Shown here piece after piece: positions 17,412 through 26,913 of a stretch of DNA of 46,686 nucleotides. The stretch covers positions 1-46,686 of the forward strand of contig JAAEKY010000769.1 of the NCBI GenBank assembly GCA_024227235.1. The letters run 5' to 3'. Source of the stretch: Desulfobacteraceae bacterium (GTDB lineage: Bacteria > Desulfobacterota > Desulfobacteria > Desulfobacterales > Desulfobacteraceae). The first letter of the stretch is position 1. Every line of letters begins with the position of its first letter. Under the pieces are notes generated by a model. That model did no database searches. It saw only the letters and a program-made list of their open reading frames with translations, and was not told where the DNA came from. The translations under genes were made by a program, and so were the position numbers.

Positions 17412-19472
17412 GTGAGACTTCGGACGAGAATAATCATAGCTGTTGTAATTGCCTGTAGTATTATAAATTTATTCTTGTGCTTTTATTTTACAGGGGAAAT
17501 CAGAGATTCTGAACTTAAAAGCCTTCAAACCAGAATAGATAAAGCTACTTATATGATGAAACTTGTGAATGCAAAGCCGATTTATAATGTAGACAAAGAA
17601 ACCCTTCTGGTGAACATGGAGACTTTTTTTGATGATGAAAACATGAAAAGTATTTCGCTTCGGGAGGGTGATATAGACATTGATATCTTGCTTGAAAGAA
17701 AGTTTGAATTTCCAAAAGGTATCGATATTCATAAAAAGTTTTCAATTAGTTATAAAGGGTTGAGTTTAGGCGAGATGGAAGTTGTTTATTCAACCAGTCT
17801 AATTGAACGAAAGCTGACAAAATTCAGAAATCAGATGTTGTCTTTTACCTTTGGGGTTATTGCTTTATTGGTTTTAATCCTCATCCTTATAGTGAATAAG
17901 TTAATGCATCCGGTAAGCCAGTTAACCCGGGCCGCTTCTGATATCGCGGCAGGAAATCTTGATAGGCAGATAGAGGCGCAAGAAGCCGTTGGAGAAGTGG
18001 GTGAGCTTTCTCGCAATTTTGCCGCGATGAGAGATGCAGTCAAAGACAAGATCAATGATCTCGCTGAGACCAATAAAAATTTAGAAAAACAAATATTTCT
18101 CAAGGAAATAAATGAAAAGAAGATACTAAGACAAAGTATGGTTATCGCTTCGGTGAATGATTTTTTTCAAAAATCCATGATGGCTGAAACATACGATGAA
18201 ATCGCACAAATTTTTATTCCTATCGCCCTTGAAGTAATTCCTAGCAAGTATTGTTTTATTGGTGAAGTTTCAAAAGATGATGAAAATCTAATGGATATTC
18301 TGGCTATTTCAGATCAGGCTTTGAATGAATGTAGTCTTATTCAGATGGATAAGAAAATTCGCCTCAATGGTCAGAAAATCAGAGGGATCCGTTCAAGTGT
18401 TATTCATCAGGATAAAGCGGTCATTTCAAATGACCCTAAAAATCATCCTGATTTTTTACAATTACCCAAGAACCATCTTCCCATTGATTCGTTTTTAGGT
18501 ATCCCAATGAAGTTAGGTCATGAAATCAAAGGAATTGTTGCATTAGCAGGTAAAAAAGGAGGATATGATTTTGATGACCAGGAAGCCTGCGAAATGTTGT
18601 CTATTGCCCTTGTTGAGGCACTAAGCCTGAGAAAAAGAGAAGATGAAAAAACCAGGCTTGAAGAAATGGTGATTCATTCAGAAAAAATGATTTCTATTGG
18701 CGGTCTTGCCGCTGGAATGGCCCATGAAATTAATAATCCGCTAGCAGGGATTTTGCAAAATTCCCAGGTTATTCAGAACAGATTAAAAAATAAATTTCCT
18801 GCAAATGAGTCTGCTGCCAGGGAGTTTAACCTTGAGCTTGAAGATATGCAGGCATACATGGAAAAAAGGGAAATCTATTCGATGATGGATTCAGTCATGG
18901 ATGCCGGAAAAAGAGCTGCCGCCATTGTGGCAAATATGTTATCATTTTCCAGAAAAAGCGAATCAGGGCTCTTTCCTGAAAGTGCTTCTGAGCTTTTGGA
19001 TAAGACACTGGAACTGGCGAAAAATGATTATAATTTGAAAAAGAAATTCGATTTTAAAAGGATAAAAATAGTCAGGGAGTATGGGAAGCAAATTCCAAGG
19101 ATAGCGTGCAAATCAAGTGAAATTCAACAAGTATTTTTTAATATTTTGTCCAATGGTGCCCAGGCGATGATATCATGGAAAGAATCCAATAACGAACCGT
19201 GTTTTACGCTAAGGGTATTTAAACAGGAAAATATGGTAAGAATCGAAATCAAGGATAATGGACCGGGTATGAAAGAGAATGCCAGGAAGCGAGTATTTGA
19301 ACCATTTTTTACAACTAAAAATGTGGGCGAGGGTACAGGCTTAGGTCTTGCGGTTTCTTATTTTATCATTACTGAGACTCATAAGGGCAGTATAGAAGTC
19401 AACGCAAAACATTTAAAGGGGTCAAACTTCATCATTAAACTTCCCATTGCTGAAGGTGAACCCACACTTTAA
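17412..19472 (+). CDS. membrane sensor histidine kinase (HAMP-GAF-HisKA)
   Basis: 686 residues. One helix near 8-28, an extracytoplasmic domain to about 140, a second helix about 143-163, HAMP (about 165-215), a coiled coil, a GAF-like domain (about 240-405), HisKA with H438 in GMAHEINNPLAG, and an HATPase domain with N-box-like SNGAQAM, KDNGPGM and GEGTGLGLAV. It autophosphorylates on H438; no response regulator is adjacent. GTG start, preceded by AGGAAA. It follows the ParA gene by 44 bases and may be its signalling partner. Confidence 0.9.
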   Translation: MRLRTRIIIAVVIACSIINLFLCFYFTGEIRDSELKSLQTRIDKATYMMKLVNAKPIYNVDKETLLVNMETFFDDENMKSISLREGDIDIDILLERKFEFPKGIDIHKKFSISYKGLSLGEMEVVYSTSLIERKLTKFRNQMLSFTFGVIALLVLILILIVNKLMHPVSQLTRAASDIAAGNLDRQIEAQEAVGEVGELSRNFAAMRDAVKDKINDLAETNKNLEKQIFLKEINEKKILRQSMVIASVNDFFQKSMMAETYDEIAQIFIPIALEVIPSKYCFIGEVSKDDENLMDILAISDQALNECSLIQMDKKIRLNGQKIRGIRSSVIHQDKAVISNDPKNHPDFLQLPKNHLPIDSFLGIPMKLGHEIKGIVALAGKKGGYDFDDQEACEMLSIALVEALSLRKREDEKTRLEEMVIHSEKMISIGGLAAGMAHEINNPLAGILQNSQVIQNRLKNKFPANESAAREFNLELEDMQAYMEKREIYSMMDSVMDAGKRAAAIVANMLSFSRKSESGLFPESASELLDKTLELAKNDYNLKKKFDFKRIKIVREYGKQIPRIACKSSEIQQVFFNILSNGAQAMISWKESNNEPCFTLRVFKQENMVRIEIKDNGPGMKENARKRVFEPFFTTKNVGEGTGLGLAVSYFIITETHKGSIEVNAKHLKGSNFIIKLPIAEGEPTL

Positions 19473-19505
19473 TAGAGACGTTTGAATAGTGTTCAATTTT
19501 TAAAA

Positions 19506-19937
19506 TTATAAATTACAGATATCCTCTTTACTAAAAGCCTTAATATTTTTTTCAGCAAAAATTTTTAATGCTTTGTCATGATCATCAAATCGGAAAATCA
19601 TAATGGCATTTTTGCATTGAGGATTGGCAAATGCATACATATATTCAACGTTGACCTCATTTTCATATAAAGGGTCTAAAACACTATTCAGTCCACCAGG
19701 CTTATCTTTTACTTCAACGGCAAGGACTTGAGTCTTTCCTACAGTAAAGCCTTCTTTTTTCAATACTTTTTCTGCTTTTTCATTATCATCCACAATTAAG
19801 CGCAATACACCAAAATCGGTTGTATCCGCAAGAGATAATGCCCTGATATTGACATTGGCATCCCTTAAGATTGCAGTCACTTCTGCAAGCCGACCCTCCT
19901 TGTTTTCAATAAATATAGATATCTGTTCAGCAAACAT
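19506..19937 (-). CDS. tandem ACT-domain amino acid-binding protein
   Basis: 143 residues made of two ACT domains (about 3-68 and 69-140): ISIFIENKEGRLAEVTAILRDANVNIRALS and VLAVEVKDKPGGLNSVLDPLYENEVNVEYMY. No catalytic domain is attached. In related anaerobes such proteins often neighbour phenylacetate-CoA ligase genes, but here they do not. It likely senses an amino acid; its partner is unknown. AGGTG precedes ATG on the minus strand. Confidence 0.85.
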   Translation of the reverse strand: MFAEQISIFIENKEGRLAEVTAILRDANVNIRALSLADTTDFGVLRLIVDDNEKAEKVLKKEGFTVGKTQVLAVEVKDKPGGLNSVLDPLYENEVNVEYMYAFANPQCKNAIMIFRFDDHDKALKIFAEKNIKAFSKEDICNL

Positions 19938-19969
19938 AGCATTTCACCTCTTAAAATAATTAGTATTTG

Positions 19970-20135
19970 AACGGCTCGTAGAGGAGCAAAGCTCACAAAC
20001 TCACCCATCTGCTGCGTTGCTACAGAATCCTGCCAAATTATAAGAGTGGCCTCATGTATAGAAGTACACTCCGGTTTCAAGATTCTTTGTGCCTTGCATA
20101 TGGGCAACTTATCGTCCAAATACCGGGTTTTCGGT
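19970..20135 (-). repeat. structured intergenic element, probable dispersed repeat or RNA
   Basis: A GC-richer island in AT-rich spacer with nested inverted pairs: CCCAT 20004-20008 with ATGGG 20100-20104, AGAATC 20024-20029 with GATTCT 20081-20086, and an apical stem of ATGTA 20054-20058 with TACAC 20065-20069 using one G-U on the minus-strand RNA. A separate GAGC-AAA-GCTC hairpin is at 19984-19994. It lies between the crotonase and ACT genes. It resembles, from memory, multi-copy intergenic elements of sulfate reducers; an 80-codon frame through it is not believed to be a gene. Confidence 0.45.
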
Positions 20136-20290
20136 CAGGCACTAATTATAATTCATAATATTTTAAACTATATAAAATATTTCTGATTTTACCTCAATCA
20201 TTTATAATAATTATGTCAAAAGTATGATGTAAATCCCTCCGATAATCATTCTAAATATTTTGAAATTGAAACATTATTTTGAGATGATTT

Positions 20291-21079
20291 CTAAAAGAGT
20301 TCGCCTTTAAATAAGGGTTTCCTTTTTTCAAGGAAAGCACCCGTTCCTTCTTTTGCATCATCACTGCTCATTGTGAGACCAAAGACATCATTTTCAATTC
20401 TGCATCCGGTTTCAAGATCGGCTGCCAGTCCATTTTGAATAACTTCTTTACCAGATCTTAAGGCCACCTTTCCTTTGGAGGCAATAAGATTAGCTGTCTT
20501 TAAGACATCTTCCATCAGCTTTTCATGCTCACAGACTTTGTTGACAATACCATATTCTAATGCTTGTTTTGCATTAATATTTTTTCCAGTGAAAACCATT
20601 TCTTTCGCACGATTAGGGCCAACAAGTCTTGCAAGCCTCTGGGTTCCACCAAATCCGGGGATCAACCCCAGGTTGATTTCTGGTAGACCGAATATTGCTT
20701 TTTCTGAAGCATATATAAAATCACAGGCTAAGGCTGCTTCTGATCCTCCTCCCAAAGCAAAACCGTTCACAGCAGCAATAGCTGGAATGGGAAGACTTTC
20801 AATTTTAGAGAAAACTTTTTGTCCTTTTCGGGAGAAATATTTACCTTGCAAAGGATTCATCTTTACAAGCTCGGCAATGTCCGCTCCTGCAACAAATGCC
20901 TTATCACCTGAACCCGTCAGAATCAGAACTTTGACATCCGTATTATCTTGTACTTGGTCTAACGCGATATCCAGCTCATCAAAAAGTGCATTGTTTAATG
21001 CATTTAACGCTTTTGGCCTGTTAAAGAATATAGTCGCTATATGGCCCTCAACCTCAAGAATTATGTTTTCAAAAGACAT
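20291..21079 (-). CDS. enoyl-CoA hydratase (crotonase)
   Basis: 262 residues from ATG 21079, which has AAGGAG six bases upstream (an earlier ATG at 21097 lacks a site). Oxyanion-hole segments VAGADIAEL and FALGGGSEAALACD are present, and both catalytic glutamates are kept: E114 and E134 (GLPEINLGLIPGFGGTQRL). It should hydrate short-chain trans-2-enoyl-CoA such as crotonyl-CoA. No beta-oxidation partner is adjacent; the upstream neighbour is an amidase. Confidence 0.93.
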   Translation of the reverse strand: MSFENIILEVEGHIATIFFNRPKALNALNNALFDELDIALDQVQDNTDVKVLILTGSGDKAFVAGADIAELVKMNPLQGKYFSRKGQKVFSKIESLPIPAIAAVNGFALGGGSEAALACDFIYASEKAIFGLPEINLGLIPGFGGTQRLARLVGPNRAKEMVFTGKNINAKQALEYGIVNKVCEHEKLMEDVLKTANLIASKGKVALRSGKEVIQNGLAADLETGCRIENDVFGLTMSSDDAKEGTGAFLEKRKPLFKGELF

Positions 21080-21100
21080 AATGTTCTCCTTTATCATTGA

Positions 21101-22858
21101 TTATAATTGTCTGGGATTTGTTGCATTTATATACTTTTCAACTCCATTGGTAATGGTGGTACAAATCTGGTTTTGATATGAATCACTCATGAGACGTTTG
21201 CATTCTGTTTTATTACTAAGGAAGTTCGTTTCTATTAGAATAGACGGCATCCTGGCACCCAGTAAGACATAAAAAGGTGCCTGTTTAACGCCTAAATTGT
21301 TGATACCCGAATATTTTTTTTTCATTCCGTTCACATAAGACCCATGAACCAAATTGGCAAGCCGTGTGGATTCTTCTATTTTTGCGTGTTTCATTAAGTC
21401 ACTTAAAATATATTCAAGATCTGAAATATTTTTTTCAGAGGTTGCGTTTTCTCTTGCTGCTACTGCAATAGCCTGGTCGTCGGTGGCAAGGTTTAAGATA
21501 TAGGTTTCAATACCGTTAAGACGTTTGTTTTTAGCTGCATTGCAATGAAGGGAAATAAAAAGATCTGCCCGCTTTGTATTGGCTATTGCCGTTCGTTCTT
21601 CAAGGCTTAGCTTTCTATCAGATGAGCGCGTCAACAACACTGTACACTTTAGTCGGTCTCGTAAAGTCACAGCAAGTTTTTTGGCAATTTTAAGAACAAT
21701 ATCTTTTTCCCAGACATTTTTATACCACCCTGGTGCACCAGGATCAGAACCGCCATGCCCCGGATCAATAACAATTCTTCTCACCCCTAATGCAAGCTGG
21801 CGGGCAATGTCAGACGATTTTAAATTGTCTGTTGTGAATTGTTTCGTTTTTTCAGGTGGTGTGGTTTCCTTTGTAGCAGCAGTTTTTTGATCTGATTGTG
21901 AATACCCTCCATTGGCTCCTTTACCCCAGACATCAATTACAATTCTAAAGGGGTCTTTTAAAGAGAATATTTTATAGTTTTCAAAGGACTTAATATCGAC
22001 CACAACCCTTACTGTGTGTGGTAGGTATTGTCCGGCACGGGCTTGTTTTAAGAGATTGTCATTGATCGGGGTGTGTTCTGCAACCCCTTTTCCAAGTTTT
22101 GTTTGTTCAATATCAATATACAGTCGCTGAAAGGGCTTATCAATGTCAGGGTCTTTTTTTAAAAGCCTGTGAGAATAATCTCTTTCGCCTTCGGCATTGA
22201 CAACAATTCTTGTGTATTCCGGATTGGACCAGAACCGGAGATCAGTAATCCTTGCATCTCCTTTGCCAATTTTTTTTTTGGAACTTGTTCCACTTACAAC
22301 ATTTTTTGGATATATTGGAGGAGATGTTTTCGGTTCTTTTGTAATAGATTCTTCATGTTTTGCATTAAACAGCCTTATGAGACGAGTATTTTTTGTCAGT
22401 CGTTTTTTAGCCTTTATATGTTTTACTTGCTTGGTATAAGCTGTTGGTCTGGTATTGATGGATTTAAGGAACGACTTGGCACGACTGGCATAAGCACTCC
22501 TGGGATATCTGTTCCTTATCCTTACGAGAAGATCTACCGCCTTAATTTTATATGTTTTTTTGTCGGATAGTTTAGACAGGTTAACATAAAGCTGCGCAGC
22601 TTTGTACATTCCTGCTGGTGCCCATGAACTTTTGGGATGATGCCTGTAGATGATTTCATATTTGCTAATGCATTTTATCCATTCAGAGGCTTTATTCTGT
22701 TTATAAGATGAATGCCGAAGTTTTTTATAGCAGGAGTCTGCAGTCAAATATTTCTGTTTTGCAGTGGAGGCAACCCCCGTGGATGTTAAAACAAAAAGTC
22801 CGATAATAAAAATGGTAATGACATATAATGGCAGTATAGATGTTTTAAGTTTGACCAT
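21101..22858 (-). CDS. N-acetylmuramoyl-L-alanine amidase with AMIN domain
   Basis: 585 residues. An N-terminal hydrophobic signal is followed by TPR-like helices (about 30-130), a basic linker, an AMIN domain (about 200-315, ARITDLRFWSNPEYTRIVVNAEG) that targets the septum or outer wall, and an Amidase_3 domain (about 360-575). Zinc and catalytic residues are seen in IDPGHGG, SLHCNA and LIETNFLSN. It cleaves the amide bond between MurNAc and the stem peptide during cell division, in the periplasm. It starts three bases after mutS ends and is likely co-transcribed with it. Confidence 0.93.
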   Translation of the reverse strand: MVKLKTSILPLYVITIFIIGLFVLTSTGVASTAKQKYLTADSCYKKLRHSSYKQNKASEWIKCISKYEIIYRHHPKSSWAPAGMYKAAQLYVNLSKLSDKKTYKIKAVDLLVRIRNRYPRSAYASRAKSFLKSINTRPTAYTKQVKHIKAKKRLTKNTRLIRLFNAKHEESITKEPKTSPPIYPKNVVSGTSSKKKIGKGDARITDLRFWSNPEYTRIVVNAEGERDYSHRLLKKDPDIDKPFQRLYIDIEQTKLGKGVAEHTPINDNLLKQARAGQYLPHTVRVVVDIKSFENYKIFSLKDPFRIVIDVWGKGANGGYSQSDQKTAATKETTPPEKTKQFTTDNLKSSDIARQLALGVRRIVIDPGHGGSDPGAPGWYKNVWEKDIVLKIAKKLAVTLRDRLKCTVLLTRSSDRKLSLEERTAIANTKRADLFISLHCNAAKNKRLNGIETYILNLATDDQAIAVAARENATSEKNISDLEYILSDLMKHAKIEESTRLANLVHGSYVNGMKKKYSGINNLGVKQAPFYVLLGARMPSILIETNFLSNKTECKRLMSDSYQNQICTTITNGVEKYINATNPRQL

Positions 22859-22861
22859 ATC

Positions 22862-25525
22862 CTATTGAATGCTTTTTTGTTTTAAATCGTTTAACAAGTT
22901 AAGTGCTTCAATGGGAGTAATACTGGAAATATCAATCTTTTCCAACATTTTTTTTATAGATTGTTCATTGCTATTAAATAATTCCAATTGATTATCATCC
23001 CTGTTCTTTTTCTTTTTCTTCTTTTTTGGGGTTTTTTTAGGTTCAAGCTTTGGAAGATCTGCTGTGTTTTTCTGCTCTATCCCTGATAATACAGATTTTG
23101 CAGAAAGAATCACACTGTCAGGTATACCGGCAAGCCGTGCCACTTGTATACCATAACTCTTATTTGTCCCCCCTTTAACCAGACGCCTTAAAAAAACGAT
23201 ATTATCATTAAATTCCTTGACTGCTATATTAAAGTTTTTGATTCTGGGTTTTGTATCTTCAAGTGTGATTAATTCATGGTAATGGGTGGCAAAAAGGGTT
23301 TTTACACCTTTATGATTTAGATCATGTAAGTATTCAGTAACTGCCCAGGCAATGCTCATACCATCATATGTGCTGGTTCCCCTTCCTATTTCATCGAGTA
23401 TTACAAGGCTTTTATGGGTGGCGTTATTAACAATATTAGCAGTTTCTTCCATTTCTACCATAAACGTACTCTGGCCTGAAGACAAATTATCCAATGCCCC
23501 AACCCGAGTAAAAATTCTGTCTACAATGCAAAGGGATGCGCTTTTAGCCGGAATAAATGATCCCATTTGGGCCATTAAAACGATTAAAGCAACTTGCCTT
23601 AAAACAGTTGATTTTCCTGCCATATTCGGACCGGTAATCAACAGGATCTGGTTTTGAGTATTATCCATTTCAATGGAGTTGGGAACATATCGCTCTCCGG
23701 TAATCAATTTTTCTACAACAGGATGTCGTCCGTCGTCAATTAAAATCGTATTTTGATCGTTAATGTCTGGTTTGGTATATCCATTTTCTGATGCTATAGT
23801 TGCAAGGCCCTGGAGCACATCAACATTCGCAATGAAATTTGCTATTCTCAGAATGAGTGATGCTTTTGAAACAACCTGGTCTCTGATACTGCAAAAAATT
23901 GTATATTCCAGTGCACTTCGTTTGTCTTGTGCATTTAATATCGTAGATTCGACCTGTTTCATCTCATCTGTAATAAATCTTTCGGCATTCACAAGGGTCT
24001 GCTTTCGGATATAGTTATCCGGGACCTCGATTGATTGGGCTTTTGATACCTCTATAAAATAGCCGAATACCTTATTGTATTTGATTTTAAGTGAAGAAAG
24101 TTTTGTCTTCTCTTTTTCTGTAGCTTCGGCTTTTGCAATCCATGATTTACCATCCCGTGAAATCAATAGCAGCTCGTCCAATTCAGAACTGTAACCATCA
24201 TTTATTAACCCCCCTTCGTTAAGAACATGAGGGGCGTCTTCTCTGATGGCATTTTTAATTAAATCGGCCAGGGTATCAAGCTGCTCTAAAATCGTTTCCT
24301 GATTTTCAAGATACCTTCCATTCAGTAGAGGACTACTAAATAGGGAGAGCTCCTTAAAAAGAAACGGAAGTTTTTTTAAAGAGTTTTTAAGCGCAATGAG
24401 ATCCTTGGCATTTCCCTGGCCCATAGAAATCTTACTGCCAAGACGTTCAAGATCATAAACAGATTTCAAATGATTAATAATTAATTGATGAATGTGGGAT
24501 GCTTTGGTGATTTCTTCAATACAATCCAGGCGCTGACATATCTTCTCTTTATCAATTAGCGGATATCTGACCCAGTTTTTGATTAATCTTGATCCCATGG
24601 CCGTAATCGTTCGATCCAATATATGAATCAGGGTGCCTTTTTTATCCAAGGTTTGGATATTGGCAAGCAGTTCAAGATTTTTACAAGATCGGTCATCTAT
24701 CACTAAAAAGTTTTTCAGATCATAGGGCATGATTTGAAATATATGCTCAGTGTCCTGCATCTGGGTATCTTGTACATACGAAAGGATTGCACCCGCCGCA
24801 CAAATTGATGCATGAAGATTTTGGGCACCAAATCCTTCAAGACTTCTGGTTTTGAATTTGTTTAGCAAACGTTCTTTTGCATCTTCAAGATAAAAGTCAG
24901 ATTTGTCAAGATAGGTGATTTGTCTTCCATTAAATGCCTGCCGAAGATTTTTAAACCCGGGATCTTTTTCAAAATTGGAAGGCAAAAGAATTTCTTTGGG
25001 ATCAACTTTTAAGGCTTCATCAATGAGCTGCAAAGGAATTTTTGACTGTTTGCTTTCAAGTTGTGTGGTTTTAAATGTTCCAGTAGAAATGTCAAGATAT
25101 GCAATACCGGCAAAATCTTTTATCTTTGAAATGGCCAAAATAAAGTTATTGGATTTTTTATCCAGTAATTTTTCATTTAAAATCATGCCCGGGGTGATGA
25201 CACGAACCACTTGTCTTTTAACCAAACCTTTTGCGAATGCAGCATCTTCTACTTGTTCACATACTGCGACTTTGCATCCATTATCAATCAGCTTTGCAAT
25301 ATAGTTGTCGGCCGCTTTGTGGGGTATTCCGCACATGGGAATCGGGGCGTCATCATTTTTATTTCGAGAGGTTAGGGCAATGTCCAGGATAGAGGCTGCT
25401 TTTTTTGCATCTGAATGGAACATTTCATAAAAATCGCCCATTCGGTAAAATAAAATTGCATCTTTATGAGATTCTTTGATGGAAAAGTATTGTTCCATCA
25501 TGGGAGTATTTTTTTTCTTGCTCAT
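22862..25525 (-). CDS. mutS: DNA mismatch repair protein MutS
   Basis: 887 residues, full length. The mismatch-reading FYE is in FYRMGDFYEMF near residue 32. The core and clamp domains follow, then the ATPase with Walker A TGPNMAGKST, Walker B LVILDEIGRGTSTYDG and ATHYHEL. A lysine-rich patch (KKTPKKKKKKKNRDD) and a C-terminal helix for MutL/tetramer contacts end the protein. It recognises base mismatches and starts methyl-directed-type repair. Confidence 0.97.
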   Translation of the reverse strand: MSKKKNTPMMEQYFSIKESHKDAILFYRMGDFYEMFHSDAKKAASILDIALTSRNKNDDAPIPMCGIPHKAADNYIAKLIDNGCKVAVCEQVEDAAFAKGLVKRQVVRVITPGMILNEKLLDKKSNNFILAISKIKDFAGIAYLDISTGTFKTTQLESKQSKIPLQLIDEALKVDPKEILLPSNFEKDPGFKNLRQAFNGRQITYLDKSDFYLEDAKERLLNKFKTRSLEGFGAQNLHASICAAGAILSYVQDTQMQDTEHIFQIMPYDLKNFLVIDDRSCKNLELLANIQTLDKKGTLIHILDRTITAMGSRLIKNWVRYPLIDKEKICQRLDCIEEITKASHIHQLIINHLKSVYDLERLGSKISMGQGNAKDLIALKNSLKKLPFLFKELSLFSSPLLNGRYLENQETILEQLDTLADLIKNAIREDAPHVLNEGGLINDGYSSELDELLLISRDGKSWIAKAEATEKEKTKLSSLKIKYNKVFGYFIEVSKAQSIEVPDNYIRKQTLVNAERFITDEMKQVESTILNAQDKRSALEYTIFCSIRDQVVSKASLILRIANFIANVDVLQGLATIASENGYTKPDINDQNTILIDDGRHPVVEKLITGERYVPNSIEMDNTQNQILLITGPNMAGKSTVLRQVALIVLMAQMGSFIPAKSASLCIVDRIFTRVGALDNLSSGQSTFMVEMEETANIVNNATHKSLVILDEIGRGTSTYDGMSIAWAVTEYLHDLNHKGVKTLFATHYHELITLEDTKPRIKNFNIAVKEFNDNIVFLRRLVKGGTNKSYGIQVARLAGIPDSVILSAKSVLSGIEQKNTADLPKLEPKKTPKKKKKKKNRDDNQLELFNSNEQSIKKMLEKIDISSITPIEALNLLNDLKQKSIQ

Positions 25526-25547
25526 GCGCTGGTTTTATTTTGCAGAA

Positions 25548-25991
25548 TCAATCGGTTGTATTTGATTTAACGCCTTCTTCATCTTCAGGTTGCACAGGCA
25601 GATCCGTTTTCTCAGATTCAGGCGGCTCAATTTTTTGTTTTTCCTCTATGTCTTTTTTAATATATGGATCATGCTGAAATACTTCTAACTTTGTTTTTAA
25701 GGTATTTACCTGGTCATTGAGAGAAGCGATAGCGGCATCTTTTATTTTGATTTGTTTTTTTAATTTAAACTTTGATAATAACCCTTTTCCACCGGCCAGA
25801 AACAAGCCTAATAAAAAGCAGATTCCAAAGTAAGCAATATTCTGCAATTCCGGCACTGTCCAGGCCCATGAGTTGAATTTAAGATCTAAATTCAGGGCGA
25901 CAGTCGTCATGAAATATTCTAAATTTTGATAAATCAAAGTTCCAAGCAAACCTAAGATAATCAGCAAGAAAAGGGTTTTAATTATTTTCAT
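25548..25991 (-). CDS. LapA-domain (DUF1049) membrane protein
   Basis: 147 residues with two membrane helices (about 5-25 and 52-70), the second being FGICFLLGLFLAGGKGLLSKF, followed by a coiled coil (about 75-110) and an acidic Pro/Glu-rich tail. This is the LapA/YciS layout; YciS acts with LapB in lipopolysaccharide regulation in enterics. It ends 22 bases before mutS on the same strand. Confidence 0.75.
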   Translation of the reverse strand: MKIIKTLFLLIILGLLGTLIYQNLEYFMTTVALNLDLKFNSWAWTVPELQNIAYFGICFLLGLFLAGGKGLLSKFKLKKQIKIKDAAIASLNDQVNTLKTKLEVFQHDPYIKKDIEEKQKIEPPESEKTDLPVQPEDEEGVKSNTTD

Positions 25992-26137
25992 TTATCCGCT
26001 CCATAATCCAAGTTAGTATTGTAAATGGTTTAGTTTAGATGATCATAGATCAAATTTTATTTTTTTTCAATTCTTCTTTTTAATATTACATGGGCTTAAA
26101 TACTGCATTTATGGGATGGTATTTTCAAACCATAAGC

Positions 26138-26707
26138 TTAGATAAAAACAGGGTTAATCAGATTAACTTCATCACTTTTTGAAAACAGGTTCCAATTTAA
26201 ATGATCAGATGGCGTTTTATTTGAAATTTCAAAACAGGAAAAATGAAGATGCGGCGGTAATTGTGGGTTTTTATAAGTGTCACATACTTTTGCAATAATA
26301 TCTTTGCTGTTAATACTATCGCCAATTTTTAGATTTACTTCAGGGATGATATGAGCATATACAAAAAGAATTCGTTTTTTAGGAATTAATTGTTTTTTTT
26401 GTTCCACTACAATCGTTTGACCCAAAAAATCATCACATATATTTAAAATAACACCATCATCCATGGCCGGGACCTTTATTGAATTGTCAAAATGATCTAT
26501 CATGCTTAGATGTGTCTTATATGGCTGTGTCCTATAATAGGTAATGTCGATACCTTCGTGGGAAGAATGCCTGAATTTAAAATCTCCCCACCATTTATCC
26601 CTGGTTGAAAAGAGCATCCCGCAATGAAACAGCCATTGAATATCAGATCCATCTCCTAAATCATTGGCTTTGGAAATGGTGTTCAGATAGTTGGAGAATT
26701 TGCTCAT
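26138..26707 (-). CDS. M23-family metallopeptidase without signal peptide
   Basis: 189 residues with a LytM/M23 domain. Zinc ligands and catalytic residues are all present: H50 and D54 in HEGID, H119 in YAHI and H153/H155 in PPHLHFS. These normally cut peptidoglycan cross-links outside the membrane, yet no signal peptide or membrane anchor is visible at the N-terminus (MSKFSNYLNTISKANDLGDG). It may be cytoplasmic, exported in another way, or have another substrate. Its ATG overlaps the stop of the CooT-like gene. Confidence 0.82.
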   Translation of the reverse strand: MSKFSNYLNTISKANDLGDGSDIQWLFHCGMLFSTRDKWWGDFKFRHSSHEGIDITYYRTQPYKTHLSMIDHFDNSIKVPAMDDGVILNICDDFLGQTIVVEQKKQLIPKKRILFVYAHIIPEVNLKIGDSINSKDIIAKVCDTYKNPQLPPHLHFSCFEISNKTPSDHLNWNLFSKSDEVNLINPVFI

Positions 26708-26898
26708 TACAAGGCTTTTAAGGTGATTTTATGTCCCATAAGATTAATATCTTCAATAATCGCCTTAACTTCCATACTTTCTCCTAAAAGGCCTTTTAAA
26801 AGAAAGGTATCTTTGTCAACAGGTGTTACAGCAGCTACATTTTCCATGATTAGTTTTTCATCATCATCTTTTTTTAAATATACATTGGATTCACACAT
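26707..26898 (-). CDS. CooT-family nickel-binding-like small protein
   Basis: 63 residues beginning MCESNVYLKKDD. The Met-Cys start is the CooT hallmark: Cys2 takes part in metal binding in the dimeric CooT of Rhodospirillum, which supports nickel delivery to CO dehydrogenase. The rest (ENVAAVTPVDKDTFLLKGLLGESMEVK) fits a small beta-barrel. TAATG overlap with the M23 gene implies coupled translation. No nickel enzyme gene is in the window, though Wood-Ljungdahl enzymes are common in this group. Confidence 0.75.
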   Translation of the reverse strand: MCESNVYLKKDDDEKLIMENVAAVTPVDKDTFLLKGLLGESMEVKAIIEDINLMGHKITLKAL

Positions 26899-26913
26899 AA
26901 TTATATTCCTTTA

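Noticed and set aside
19877..20119. An 80-codon minus-strand gene through the structured element
   Set aside because: It overlaps the ACT gene in another frame and its coding matches the hairpin arms; no ribosome site or domain.
20475..21176. A 233-codon plus-strand open frame antisense to the crotonase gene
   Set aside because: Mirror frame of a clearly conserved enzyme; the translation has no recognisable domain.
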